Source: Solimonas sp041659605
GTDB taxonomy: Bacteria; Pseudomonadota; Gammaproteobacteria; Nevskiales; Nevskiaceae
Assembly: GCA_041659605.1 (NCBI GenBank)
Contig: JBAZXW010000001.1
Location: forward strand, 186,001 to 250,000
Direction: 5' to 3'
DNA length: 64,000 nt
This document shows positions 21,428 through 29,581 of the stretch, piece after piece. A program made the position numbers and the translations under genes. The notes under the pieces were generated by a model. The model was not told the DNA's origin, did not search any database, and saw only the letters and a program-made list of their open reading frames with translations. How positions within the stretch are numbered: the stretch's first letter is position 1; the number at the start of each line of letters is the position of its first letter.

Positions 21428-22834
21428 ATGTCGCGGACCGAAAACCTCACCGTCATGTTCACCGACATCGTCGGTTTCACCGCGCGCACGTCGCGGCAGT
21501 CGCGCGCGGCGACGGATACATTGCTGCGCGATCACGATCGCTTGCTGCTGCCGCTGATCAGCCGCTTCGGCGGTCGGCGCATCAAATCCATCGGCGATGC
21601 CTTGCTGGTCACCTTCCGCTCGCCGACCGACGCCGTGCGCTGCGCAATGGCCATGCAGGACATCCTGGCGGAGCACAACGCCAAGCTTTCGGAAGACACA
21701 CAGATTCACATCCGGGTTGCGCTCAACGTCGGCGAGGTGCGTGTCGACCGTAGGGACGTCCTCGGCGAAGCGGTCAACGTCGCCTCACGCGTCGAACACC
21801 TCACGCCGCCGGATCAGATCTACTTCACCGAAGCGGTTTATCTGGCGATGAACAAGGCCGAAGTGCCCAGCGCGGTCGTCGGCGTCCAGCAGCTGCGGGG
21901 CATTCCCGAGCCGGTGAAACTGTTCAGCGTGCCGCCGCGCAAAATCAGTCGCCTGGTTCCCGGCGGCGAAGACCTGGGTCAGCTCCCGGGGGAACTGCCT
22001 TTCGGCGGCATGCACCATCGGGCGACGCCGACCGCCGGCATGACCGCGAGACTTGCCGCGCTGTGGACGCAGCGCCGCATCGGATTCCTGCGCTGGAGCA
22101 AGCGGGACATGACCGCGATACCGCCGCCCGCGCGGCTGATTCCGTTGACCGGTGCGCTGGTCATGACCCTCGGTCTCGCGATCTGGCTCCATACGCGAAC
22201 CGAAACCACCGCGTCTGAATTGCAGCAGTCCGTCGCGAGTACGGCGGTCCGCGTCGAACCGGGATCGGATCGAGATGGCCACGACGCCATCGCCGCCCGC
22301 CGAAGCCGGGCACTCGCCAAGTTGCAGGAAGGTCATCGCGCGTTCGAGCAAGATCAACGACGCGCCGCCACGGAAGCCTATGGACAGGCCCTTGCGCTGA
22401 TGCCGGAACTCCGCGACGACGCTCTGCTCGCACGCCGCCTCGTCGCCTGCCTGAGTTGGGCCAGCGAGCTTGCGACACCGCTGATCCGGACCCATGCCAG
22501 CGCGCCGATCATCACGGCCTTGAGCGAACGGACCGGGGAACTCGGCACGCGCGGTGCAATACGCGCCGCCGAGCTGCTTGAGGAGCTGGGCCAGTCGCAA
22601 CGGATCGATCCGGTGCTGACCGGCACACGCGATCTGTCTACTGCGGTCTCCTGCGAAGACAAGCAGAAAGCGATTCAACAGCTGCGCGCACTGGGCGACC
22701 CGCGAGCCTTACCCGCACTGCGGGAGAGCATGGGGAGCGGCATCAAGGCCTGGTTCGGCAACAGTTGCTTTCGCGGCGACGCCAAGACTGCGATCAAGGA
22801 GATTGAGCGGCGGCATCCCGGCGCAGCCGGATGA
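21428..22834 (+). CDS. Membrane-tethered class III adenylate/guanylate cyclase
   Basis: A 468-residue protein with the cyclase catalytic domain first (about 5-165). Both metal-binding aspartates are present, D12 in FTDIVGF and D57 in KSIGDALL, as are the NVASR residues N117/R121, so it should be active. One membrane helix (about 237-255) follows, then a C-terminal helical region with a TPR-like segment (KLQEGHRAFEQDQ onwards) and a HEAT-like end (ALGDPRALPALRESMG). With one membrane span the C-terminal part should be periplasmic, an inverted order compared with most sensor cyclases. GGGGAC precedes the ATG. It sits between smpB and ssrA. Confidence 0.85.
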   Translation: MSRTENLTVMFTDIVGFTARTSRQSRAATDTLLRDHDRLLLPLISRFGGRRIKSIGDALLVTFRSPTDAVRCAMAMQDILAEHNAKLSEDTQIHIRVALNVGEVRVDRRDVLGEAVNVASRVEHLTPPDQIYFTEAVYLAMNKAEVPSAVVGVQQLRGIPEPVKLFSVPPRKISRLVPGGEDLGQLPGELPFGGMHHRATPTAGMTARLAALWTQRRIGFLRWSKRDMTAIPPPARLIPLTGALVMTLGLAIWLHTRTETTASELQQSVASTAVRVEPGSDRDGHDAIAARRSRALAKLQEGHRAFEQDQRRAATEAYGQALALMPELRDDALLARRLVACLSWASELATPLIRTHASAPIITALSERTGELGTRGAIRAAELLEELGQSQRIDPVLTGTRDLSTAVSCEDKQKAIQQLRALGDPRALPALRESMGSGIKAWFGNSCFRGDAKTAIKEIERRHPGAAG

Positions 22835-22882
22835 AGGCAGTCAACGGAACCAATCGTGCCCGTGCTAGTCTATACGTCACTC

Positions 22883-23236
22883 GGGGCTGACCGGTTTCGA
22901 CGCTGATAACGGAATCCGAGGTGCATGCCGAGGTGTCACATCCTCGTAAATCCTGTGGCAACCAAGCTAGTTGCGAACGACGCTAACTACGCCCTCGCCG
23001 CTTAATCCGGCGAGCATTCCTCTCCCTGGTTCCGATGCTGGAGAGTCTGGAATGTCGACTTACATCGGATCGTGATAAGACCCGCCCTTGGTCGACGCAC
23101 TAAAACCCTAAGGGGATAAGCGGTGGCGTTCCGTGCCTGTCCGGCAACCATCGACGAAAACCAATGACGGGATAAGCATGTAGAGCCGAGGGCTACGAAT
23201 TGGCGGACGCGGGTTCAATTCCCGCCAGCTCCACCA
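22883..23236 (+). ncRNA. ssrA: tmRNA (10Sa RNA)
   Basis: The 354-base RNA begins GGGGCTGACCGGTTTCGACG, the conserved 5' end, and finishes with a T-loop GGTTCAATTCC and GCTCCACCA that pairs with the 5' GGGGCTGA as an alanine-type acceptor stem. The tag reading frame runs from GCG at 22973 to TAA at 23003-23005 and encodes ANDANYALAA, close to the E. coli tag (ANDENYALAA) with the degradation signal ALAA intact. A -10-like TATACG lies at 22871-22876, 7 bases before the 5' end. Confidence 0.98.
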
Positions 23237-23270
23237 AATAAAGGTTCAGAAGCATCCAAGAAGTACCTAC

Positions 23271-23299
23271 AACCCCGCGTAACTGCGGGGTTTTTCTTT
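23271..23299 (+). terminator. Rho-independent terminator after ssrA
   Basis: AACCCCGC and GCGGGGTT form a GC-rich stem with a 6-base loop, followed by TTTTTCTTTG. It lies 35 bases after the mature 3' end of tmRNA. Confidence 0.92.
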
Positions 23300-23368
23300 G
23301 TTCGACGTCCGACTACAACGAGGCCACCGCTGTCTGAAGCAGACTCTAGACGGGTTCCAGCCCCGCAC

Positions 23369-24814
23369 TCACACCCCGACCTGGATCGGCAAGGACAGGA
23401 TCCACAGTCCGGCGGTGGTGTAGAGCACCATCAGGATCAGCAGCGGAAACTGGCTGATGACGGCCGCGCGACCGCCGGGGAACAGGCGCAGGGCGACCAA
23501 GTGCGACAGGTACACGCTGACGATGTGGCCGGCCAGGATCAGCCAGACCTGCGTATGCCAGACGGTGCCGGCGTCCAGCAGAATGGTCGAGCTGAACCAG
23601 CCGCGGGTGCCGAACAGGTTCCAGCCGTAACCGAGAGGATCGGATGCCAGCCTGAAAATCCTCGGTCCCTGGCTCAACGCCAGCGTGTAGTAGTGGCTGA
23701 GGTTGTAGACGAATGCGATCGGCACAAGCGAGTAGCCGAACTCGAGGCACAGTCGGCGCAGCGGGATTTGCGAGCGCGTCAGCTGCTTCGCCAGCCACAG
23801 CAGCGCGACGTAGACGCACAGGTACAAGAGCGGCGATGCCAGCAGCGACAGGCTCTGGAAGCCGGCATGGAGCAGGATCAGCGAGGGAGTCGTCGTGTCG
23901 CTCTGCGTGCCGAGCACCGCCCGCCCCAGGTTCATCACGTCGTGCGACAGGCCCACCCACAGCTCCGTTTCATGCACGCCGTCGAAGGCCGTCGATGAGA
24001 GCATGAACAGAATGAAGAGCAGCAGGCTGGTGTGCCCACAGGGCTGATCGAGCAGACCGATGAAAGGCTGGCGTATGCGCAAGCCCTTGGCCGACCATTC
24101 GAGCGGCGCGATCTTGCCGATCACGCGAAAGAACACGCCGAACACATCGCAGTACTCGAACCAGGCTTGACTGCCCCACCACCATGCGCCGACCAGGGTG
24201 ATGACGGTGTACGTGATGAGCATCAGCGACAGCGACAGCGGCTGCATCTTGCCGAACAGCTCCATCCACACCAGAGCCATGTACAGCAACAGGGCGGGAT
24301 GGAAGGCGAGCTTTGCGGGGTACGACCGCCGGCCGGCGAATGCCTGGGGTGAGTAGCGCGCGATGGCGCCGATGATGGCGCGCCACGGGTTCAGTGCGTC
24401 GTAGCTATTGCCGAACAGCGCAGTCCAATAGGTGTAGCCGAGCAGGATGACGATCCAGAAGAACGTCATGTTGAAGTTGGAATAGCTGTTGCTGGAACCG
24501 ACGAGCCCGCTCACCATCGACAACAGCAGCAGCGCGACGCTCAGCAGCCGCAAGTCCCCCAGAAGCACCGGGGTATGCAGCATCTTCCATCCGGACGTGC
24601 GGTAGTTGCGATGGGCCTGGGCCGGCGTGCTGACGAAGTAGCCGATCATCAGGAACGACACCGCCAGCGCCGCAGCGGCCCCATACAGGTACATCCACAC
24701 CGGCACCGGCAGGGTGTAGAGCGTGCCGAAGGAATGCGCCGCTGCCGGCAGCGGCGCCCCGGCGAGCACAAGGCCCGCCGCGGCGGTGCGCTTCGCGCGC
24801 GAAGGCACCCTCAT
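23369..24814 (-). CDS. Polytopic membrane protein, family often annotated 'fenitrothion hydrolase'
   Basis: A 481-residue protein with a signal-like N-terminus followed by roughly a dozen hydrophobic helices. The AHSFGTLYTLPVPVWMYLYG opening and the FFWIVILLGYTYWTALFGNS / LNPWRAI block resemble a family of actinobacterial and proteobacterial membrane proteins that databases name after FedA/FedB fenitrothion hydrolase; that name is recalled, not searched, and is unlikely to be the native role. Conserved H, W and Y residues in membrane segments hint at a cofactor or transport function. The gene follows the LVIVD-repeat protein gene by 5 bases, so the two form an operon. Confidence 0.7.
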   Translation of the reverse strand: MRVPSRAKRTAAAGLVLAGAPLPAAAHSFGTLYTLPVPVWMYLYGAAAALAVSFLMIGYFVSTPAQAHRNYRTSGWKMLHTPVLLGDLRLLSVALLLLSMVSGLVGSSNSYSNFNMTFFWIVILLGYTYWTALFGNSYDALNPWRAIIGAIARYSPQAFAGRRSYPAKLAFHPALLLYMALVWMELFGKMQPLSLSLMLITYTVITLVGAWWWGSQAWFEYCDVFGVFFRVIGKIAPLEWSAKGLRIRQPFIGLLDQPCGHTSLLLFILFMLSSTAFDGVHETELWVGLSHDVMNLGRAVLGTQSDTTTPSLILLHAGFQSLSLLASPLLYLCVYVALLWLAKQLTRSQIPLRRLCLEFGYSLVPIAFVYNLSHYYTLALSQGPRIFRLASDPLGYGWNLFGTRGWFSSTILLDAGTVWHTQVWLILAGHIVSVYLSHLVALRLFPGGRAAVISQFPLLILMVLYTTAGLWILSLPIQVGV

Positions 24815-24819
24815 TGAAA

Positions 24820-26469
24820 TCAAGGATGGGGATGCCGCTTGGCCTGGACACGAACGCCGAGTCGCCGCCCCACCAAGGCGACCACGAGGAGAATGAAGCC
24901 CGTTCCGACCGGCAACGAGCCGCCACCGTTCGAAGCCCCGGAGCCGGTGCCCGGCCCGCTCTTCGTGTACGGATAGGCCGGGTCGGTCGGGTACGGCAGC
25001 CCGAGTGCATCGATGACCTGAGGCTGCAGCACCAGCACATGCATCGCCTCGCTGCCAGATGCCACCATGATTCCGCGGGCCTCGTCGTAATGGAACACGC
25101 CGGAGTGCACGTGGCCCTTGCCGTCGTTGTAGTACGCCGCCTCCTTGGGCTGGTCGCCGTCGCGCAGGTCGAACACGCGCAGCCCGGCGCCGCCGAACTC
25201 CATCATCAAGAAGGCCGCGCCGTTCTTGTTGTAGAGCGAATACTCGGTGATCACGGCGCTTGCGCCCGACGCCGTCGCCGCCTCGCAGTTTTCCGGCCGG
25301 TTGATGGCCATCGTTACCAGTGGGTAAGACCGGTAGCTCTCGAACTTCTCCTTGTTGAACGCCTTGCCCGTGACCTCGACGACGTAGGCCTCGAGGTTGT
25401 TGCCGAGCGAGGTCGGCCGCGGATATTCCTGGCAGGTATCGGCCGGGCCGGATAGGCTCTCGTTCGCACCAATGATGAACTCGCGCCCGTCCGCGGTCCG
25501 CCACCAGTTCATGCTGTGGCCCGGAAATTCGTTGAGCGTGTCGAGGATCGCGATCTGGCTCGGATCGGAGATATCGACCATCCGCGCCGTGGGTAGCTCG
25601 AGATTGGTGCCCGGCTGTCCGGTTCCAGGGAGGCTGTCGCCGTTCTGATTTGCGCCGTACCACACGGTGCCCTCGAGGTTGTCGTCGGACGAGTGCGAGT
25701 ACTGCCGCGGATAGTCCCCCTGGGGGGCCACATCGCACGCGGTGGGGAGGATTCCCAGCGGATAGCCCGACTGCGCGTTCATCTCACAGGTCCAGTTCTT
25801 GACGGTCCAGGTTTCGGGATGCTCCAGATCCGAGATGTCGGCGACGGCAAAACCCAGCCCCGTGTAGACGCGCTTGGCGTCGTGGCTGATGGCGATCTCG
25901 TGGGAGTTCGTGGCCGCAACATAGACACCCGCCGTGGCATTCGCGCTCGGCCACGCGATTTCGCCCTTCTTGACCATGTCCTCGCAGTTGCTGATGTCGT
26001 AGACCGCCCTTCCGGAGACCAGGATCGCCCGTCCGTCGACGGTCATGGCGCGCATGCTCTCCGAGCCGCCGACCGCCGGCTCTTCGTCGGTCTGCACCGG
26101 GTTCAAGGGGTCGGCGAGGCTGTACGCCTTGATGACGCTGCCGGTGTACGGCAAGTCGCCGGGGAGGCGGACGTACGCGCAGTGGCCAGAGCCCTGCACC
26201 GACCCGCCGAAGGGGATCTCGCTGAGCAGCGTGAGTCCGCAGTTGACCGTCGCGGCGTTGACGTCACCCTGAATGCCCGCTTCGGGCGTGTCGGCGGCGC
26301 CGCACAAGGCCGGCGACTTGTTGGGGTCTGGGTCGGCGGCGCGCGCCAGCGGGTGCGCGATGCTCGCCAGCAACGCCAGCGCAGCCAACACGGCGACCTT
26401 GAGCGTCGTCCGGGTCGGCACTCGACCGTGCGGCACAGCACGACCAATCGTCTGCGACCGGTGCTTCAT
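24820..26469 (-). CDS. Secreted LVIVD-repeat protein with GlyGly-CTERM-like tail
   Basis: A 549-residue exported protein. A long N-region and signal peptide (cleavage near ARA, about residue 44) lead to a probable beta-propeller with LVIVD-type blades: AVYDISNCED, FAVADISDLEHPETW, RMVDISDPSQIAILD and LRVFDLRDGDQP. Several Cys pairs suggest disulfides. The C-terminus has a Gly/Ser-rich linker ending GGGSLP, a hydrophobic helix and a basic cluster, resembling GlyGly-CTERM sorting signals cut by rhombosortase. GGAGGAGAG before the ATG at 26469 is an excellent ribosome-binding site. It precedes the polytopic membrane protein by 5 bases; the pair probably acts together at the envelope. Confidence 0.78.
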   Translation of the reverse strand: MKHRSQTIGRAVPHGRVPTRTTLKVAVLAALALLASIAHPLARAADPDPNKSPALCGAADTPEAGIQGDVNAATVNCGLTLLSEIPFGGSVQGSGHCAYVRLPGDLPYTGSVIKAYSLADPLNPVQTDEEPAVGGSESMRAMTVDGRAILVSGRAVYDISNCEDMVKKGEIAWPSANATAGVYVAATNSHEIAISHDAKRVYTGLGFAVADISDLEHPETWTVKNWTCEMNAQSGYPLGILPTACDVAPQGDYPRQYSHSSDDNLEGTVWYGANQNGDSLPGTGQPGTNLELPTARMVDISDPSQIAILDTLNEFPGHSMNWWRTADGREFIIGANESLSGPADTCQEYPRPTSLGNNLEAYVVEVTGKAFNKEKFESYRSYPLVTMAINRPENCEAATASGASAVITEYSLYNKNGAAFLMMEFGGAGLRVFDLRDGDQPKEAAYYNDGKGHVHSGVFHYDEARGIMVASGSEAMHVLVLQPQVIDALGLPYPTDPAYPYTKSGPGTGSGASNGGGSLPVGTGFILLVVALVGRRLGVRVQAKRHPHP

Positions 26470-26746
26470 CCTTGCTCTCCTCCGAGTGTTACGCACCCGG
26501 TCTATATGCCGGTCTTGCGAGCCACGCTGGGCTCCGACCTGTGAGAGCATTCTCAAGCCGCCATGACCGGGCCGGCAACGCGAAACGATGTCGACAGCCG
26601 GCCACGATGGCGAACATCGGCCATTGAACCGCCCGGGCGTTCCCGGCAGCTCGTCGTTGCGATTTCCATGCCGAAAGCGTCAACGGCATCCGAACGCGGC
26701 CGACCCCTCATGCGGCCCGTCGCCGGGTTCACCGCGGCACCTCCGC
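26470..26746. other. Intergenic stretch without a recognised gene
   Basis: These 277 bases separate the LVIVD-repeat gene start from the end of the Arg/Gln-rich gene. ORFs here are short, extend into neighbouring coding DNA in other frames and lack ribosome-binding sites. No clear terminator or promoter was recognised. Confidence 0.5.
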
Positions 26747-27736
26747 TCACCGACGATCGCGGCCGCGCTCTCCACGGTTTTCATCCGGTTGTTTTTCATC
26801 CCGTTCCTTCCCCGACGGCCTCGGCTTGTTGCCCCGGTCTTCGCGCGGCGGCACCTGCCGGGGTGAAGCCGGCGACGGACGCTCCGCTCCGCGGTTGTCG
26901 TGGGCCGGTGGCCGGTCACGACGCGAATCCTGGCGGACGGGGGAATTCTCCCCGCCCCGATCGCCGCCCCGATCGCGATCGACACCCGGGTTCCTGGATC
27001 TCTGCTCCCGCGGGTCGGGCGGGCGACGCTGCTGCTGTTGCTGCGGCCGTGAAGGCGACTGCTGGGAAGGCGAGTGCTGGCGTTCCCGGTCGACTTGCCG
27101 GTCGACTTGGCGCTCGGGTTGTCCCCGGTCGACTCGCCGTTCGCGTTGAACCCGATCAGCAGGCTGCGCGGCGCGTTGAAAGTGCTGCCGGCTGACTTCG
27201 TCGCGCGGCTCGTAACGGTAATGCCCGGCTCGAATCGACTCCTGCCGCTCGATCTCGCGGGGATAGCGATCGCCCCGGTACTCGCGCTGGTAGCTCGGCA
27301 GCGGCGCCGGCGCCGGCGCGGAGTGCCGGTCCCATCGGTCCCAACCGCTCCGGTGGTGTTCCCACTCGCCACCCCAGTGCTCACCCCAGTGCGGCGGCCG
27401 ATCCTCATGCCAGCCGTGGAAGTAATGTGGCCGGTAGCGGTAGTAGCGCACCGGGATGCTCAGCACAAAGACCGGCATGTAGTACGGGTCCACGAACTGC
27501 CACGGTCCGTTGTACCAGCTGCTCGCGTACCAGTTGTCGCCCCAGAAAACCCAGTACAGACCATCGTAGAAGAAGTAATTCGCATCCATCCGCGGGTCGT
27601 AATAGGCGGGATAGCCGGGCACCCGGACCAGGGTTGGATAAACCGGGACATTGATCCCGATGCTGATGCTGACGTCGGCACGGGCAACAGTCGTCGGGAT
27701 CAGCAGAGCGGACAGCAGCAAGAGTACGTAGCGCAT
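26747..27736 (-). CDS. Secreted protein with aromatic N-domain and Arg/Gln/Asp-rich disordered tail
   Basis: A 329-residue protein with a clear signal peptide (cleavage after VARA, about residue 20). Residues 21-120 are rich in Tyr, Trp and Pro (YYDPRMDANYFFYDGLYW, WYASSWYNGPW), typical of small YXWGXW-like exported proteins of unknown function. From about 130 to the end the chain is a low-complexity Arg/Gln/Asp/Pro region with repeated RQVDRQVDRER-type units, very basic and probably disordered. The true start is the ATG at 27736, which places the signal peptide correctly. It may bind nucleic acid, polyanions or cell-wall polymer; no family was firmly identified. Confidence 0.7.
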   Translation of the reverse strand: MRYVLLLLSALLIPTTVARADVSISIGINVPVYPTLVRVPGYPAYYDPRMDANYFFYDGLYWVFWGDNWYASSWYNGPWQFVDPYYMPVFVLSIPVRYYRYRPHYFHGWHEDRPPHWGEHWGGEWEHHRSGWDRWDRHSAPAPAPLPSYQREYRGDRYPREIERQESIRAGHYRYEPRDEVSRQHFQRAAQPADRVQRERRVDRGQPERQVDRQVDRERQHSPSQQSPSRPQQQQQRRPPDPREQRSRNPGVDRDRGGDRGGENSPVRQDSRRDRPPAHDNRGAERPSPASPRQVPPREDRGNKPRPSGKERDEKQPDENRGERGRDRR

Positions 27737-27826
27737 GGAGCATCCTGCTACAAGCCAGCTGAACGCGCGATGTCCAGAAAAACGCTCATGCGGCACAGGC
27801 CGAGGCGCAGCTAGCCCGAGCATGGA

Positions 27827-28699
27827 TCACGTGAATCCTTCGAGCACGACCCGGCACAGCTCCGCCGGGCGATCCGGGTGATCCGGGTCGGTCAGTACCC
27901 AGGCGCTGCGTCCATCACGATCGACGACAAGTCCTTCGCCCTTGCGCCGGCTGGGCTGCCCATCGCGCTCGAGCAGTCGCGTCCAGCGCACGTTCAGGGC
28001 CTGCCCATATCCATCGATCAGACCGACAGCCGAACCCGCGACCGGACCATCCGCGAAGGCGTCATCGGTGCGCTCGGCGGCCGCCAGAAACAGGGAGCGA
28101 CCGGAACCGGAACTGACGGCATCGGTGAAATGGAGGGCGACGCCGTCCAACTCGCCTAGTTGGAACCAGTGACGGGCAAGCAGCTGGAAACTTCCGCCGT
28201 CGAGGTTCGACAAGGGCAGATCGACGCAGGCGCTCGGCGCAGCGCCCGCTCCCCGATGGAAGAGTCTCAGCTGCCGGTCGTCCACGACGGCGGCCTCGAT
28301 ATTGGGACGCTGCTCCAGGCCCAGCGCTGTCTGGATACCGTCGTACAATTCGGGCGCCTCGCGCAGAGTCACTCTGCGATCAGGCCCGATGCGGGCCAGG
28401 GTCCTCCGATTTCGCTTCGATCCGGAGCCAAGGAGGTACACGTCGCCGTCGTGCGTGCGCAATGCCGCTTCAAAGTCGGGCTTTTCCGCCTTGGAAAGTG
28501 GCGCGCCGTCACCGCCGAGAACCTGCAGTGTGATCGACAGGCCGGGTAACGCGATCCAGGCCACGCACCAGGCGTCATCCTGAACGGCCAGCAGGCAGTC
28601 ATCCAGACTCAGCAGTGCGGAGCCTGCACGCACGCCCGGCAGCGCGTGAACCGACTCAATGCGAGCACGCAGGCGAGGATCTTCAACGCCGAAGTTCAT
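27827..28699 (-). CDS. DUF6929-like protein, probable beta-propeller
   Basis: A 290-residue protein without a signal peptide. The order of motifs (ALPGVRAGSALLSLDDCLLAV, an EKPDFEAALR segment, LLGSGSKRNRR, and a late EGLVVDRDGRSAWVLTDPDHPDRPAEL) resembles the DUF6929 group of predicted propeller proteins; this is recognition from memory, not a search. The late block looks like the acidic calcium-binding end of phytase-like propellers. It follows the secreted gene at 28709-29347 by 9 bases in the same direction, so the two are likely co-transcribed. The function is unknown. Confidence 0.62.
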   Translation of the reverse strand: MNFGVEDPRLRARIESVHALPGVRAGSALLSLDDCLLAVQDDAWCVAWIALPGLSITLQVLGGDGAPLSKAEKPDFEAALRTHDGDVYLLGSGSKRNRRTLARIGPDRRVTLREAPELYDGIQTALGLEQRPNIEAAVVDDRQLRLFHRGAGAAPSACVDLPLSNLDGGSFQLLARHWFQLGELDGVALHFTDAVSSGSGRSLFLAAAERTDDAFADGPVAGSAVGLIDGYGQALNVRWTRLLERDGQPSRRKGEGLVVDRDGRSAWVLTDPDHPDRPAELCRVVLEGFT

Positions 28700-28708
28700 G
28701 ATCCCGGA

Positions 28709-29347
28709 TCAGTTGCCCGTCTTGATGGTCGGCGTGAGGGTCCAAGTCCAGCCGTCTTTCCTTTGCACAAAGGATTTCTTGTCAGGTGAAGCGCGCAGAC
28801 TGTCGGAGTCCGGCAACGGCATGGCCAGCATCACCGGCGACGGCACGACGAATTCCTCGGGCCGCACGTCACGGCTTGCAGGCACGGCCTTGCGACTGCC
28901 GGTGCAAAACTGCACGACCTCAGCCGCTGGATAGGTGGTTTGCACTTTCAGTTCGAGCGCGCCGCCCAGGCCATCGCTGATCCCCAGAAGTTCGTAGTGT
29001 TCATACTCGCCCTTGAGCACCGGCGGCAGACAGGCAGCCTCGGCGTTGCGCAGATTATTGGACGTGGACTTCTCGTTCTGAATCTTGGGGGTTCCCGCCA
29101 GCTTTGACTCCGAGAGCTTCCAGTCCAGATCAATCACGACGCGATCCGCGACATCCGCGTACCCGATCTCGCTCGCGTCGCCAACGACGTCGGTTCGCGC
29201 CTGATAAACGCCGACGATGTGGTAATGAATCAGCTCGGCGGCGCCCCAGCGCAGCATGGCATCCATGTCCACCTGCTGCGCCTGCGCAGGAGCCAGTTGC
29301 AGGGCAACAGGAAGGAGCAGCAAAGTCATCATCCGGCGATTCGGCAT
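28709..29347 (-). CDS. Hypothetical secreted protein
   Basis: A 212-residue protein with a Sec signal peptide (MPNRRMMTLLLLPVALQLAPAQ; cleavage after AQA near residue 24). The mature part has two cysteines (about 106 and 148) that may pair and a lipocalin- or beta-sandwich-like mix of strands (ELIHYHIVGVYQART, RVVIDLDWKLSES, YPAAEVVQFCTGSR). I do not recognise a family. It heads a two-gene unit with the DUF6929-like gene. Its start is 234 bases from the divergent glutathione transferase gene. Confidence 0.65.
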   Translation of the reverse strand: MPNRRMMTLLLLPVALQLAPAQAQQVDMDAMLRWGAAELIHYHIVGVYQARTDVVGDASEIGYADVADRVVIDLDWKLSESKLAGTPKIQNEKSTSNNLRNAEAACLPPVLKGEYEHYELLGISDGLGGALELKVQTTYPAAEVVQFCTGSRKAVPASRDVRPEEFVVPSPVMLAMPLPDSDSLRASPDKKSFVQRKDGWTWTLTPTIKTGN

Positions 29348-29424
29348 TTCGTTCTCTTCAAACAGGTTCGTCGCATCACGATGCCATCTACTGGCGGCCG
29401 ATGACTACCCTCGGTCCGCTCGCG

Positions 29425-29553
29425 TCACCCGGGAATGGCAGCGACAACCTCTGCGATATGCCAATCGGGCCGATACACACCCGGTCGATCGGCCGCGCCG
29501 ACGCTCGGTTGCGGGTGCTCCACGACATAGGGTTCGGCATCGTGCAGACTCAT
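29425..29553 (-). CDS. Possible 42-residue small protein
   Basis: An ATG-started frame encodes 42 residues (MSLHDAEPYVVEHPQPS ... AEVVAAIPG) in the gap between the secreted protein and the glutathione transferase gene. Its composition is less Arg/Ala-biased than the surrounding shadow ORFs, and GGGCGGGATCTGATC precedes the start as a weak ribosome-binding region. No family is recognised, and the case rests on composition alone. Confidence 0.25.
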   Translation of the reverse strand: MSLHDAEPYVVEHPQPSVGAADRPGVYRPDWHIAEVVAAIPG

Positions 29554-29581
29554 GATCAGATCCCGCCCACCGGATGCCGCA

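Noticed and set aside
26563..27408. Overlapping ORFs on both strands near the Arg/Gln-rich gene
   Set aside because: They lie opposite or in other frames of a low-complexity coding region or in the adjacent gap; none has a signal peptide, ribosome-binding site or family motif.
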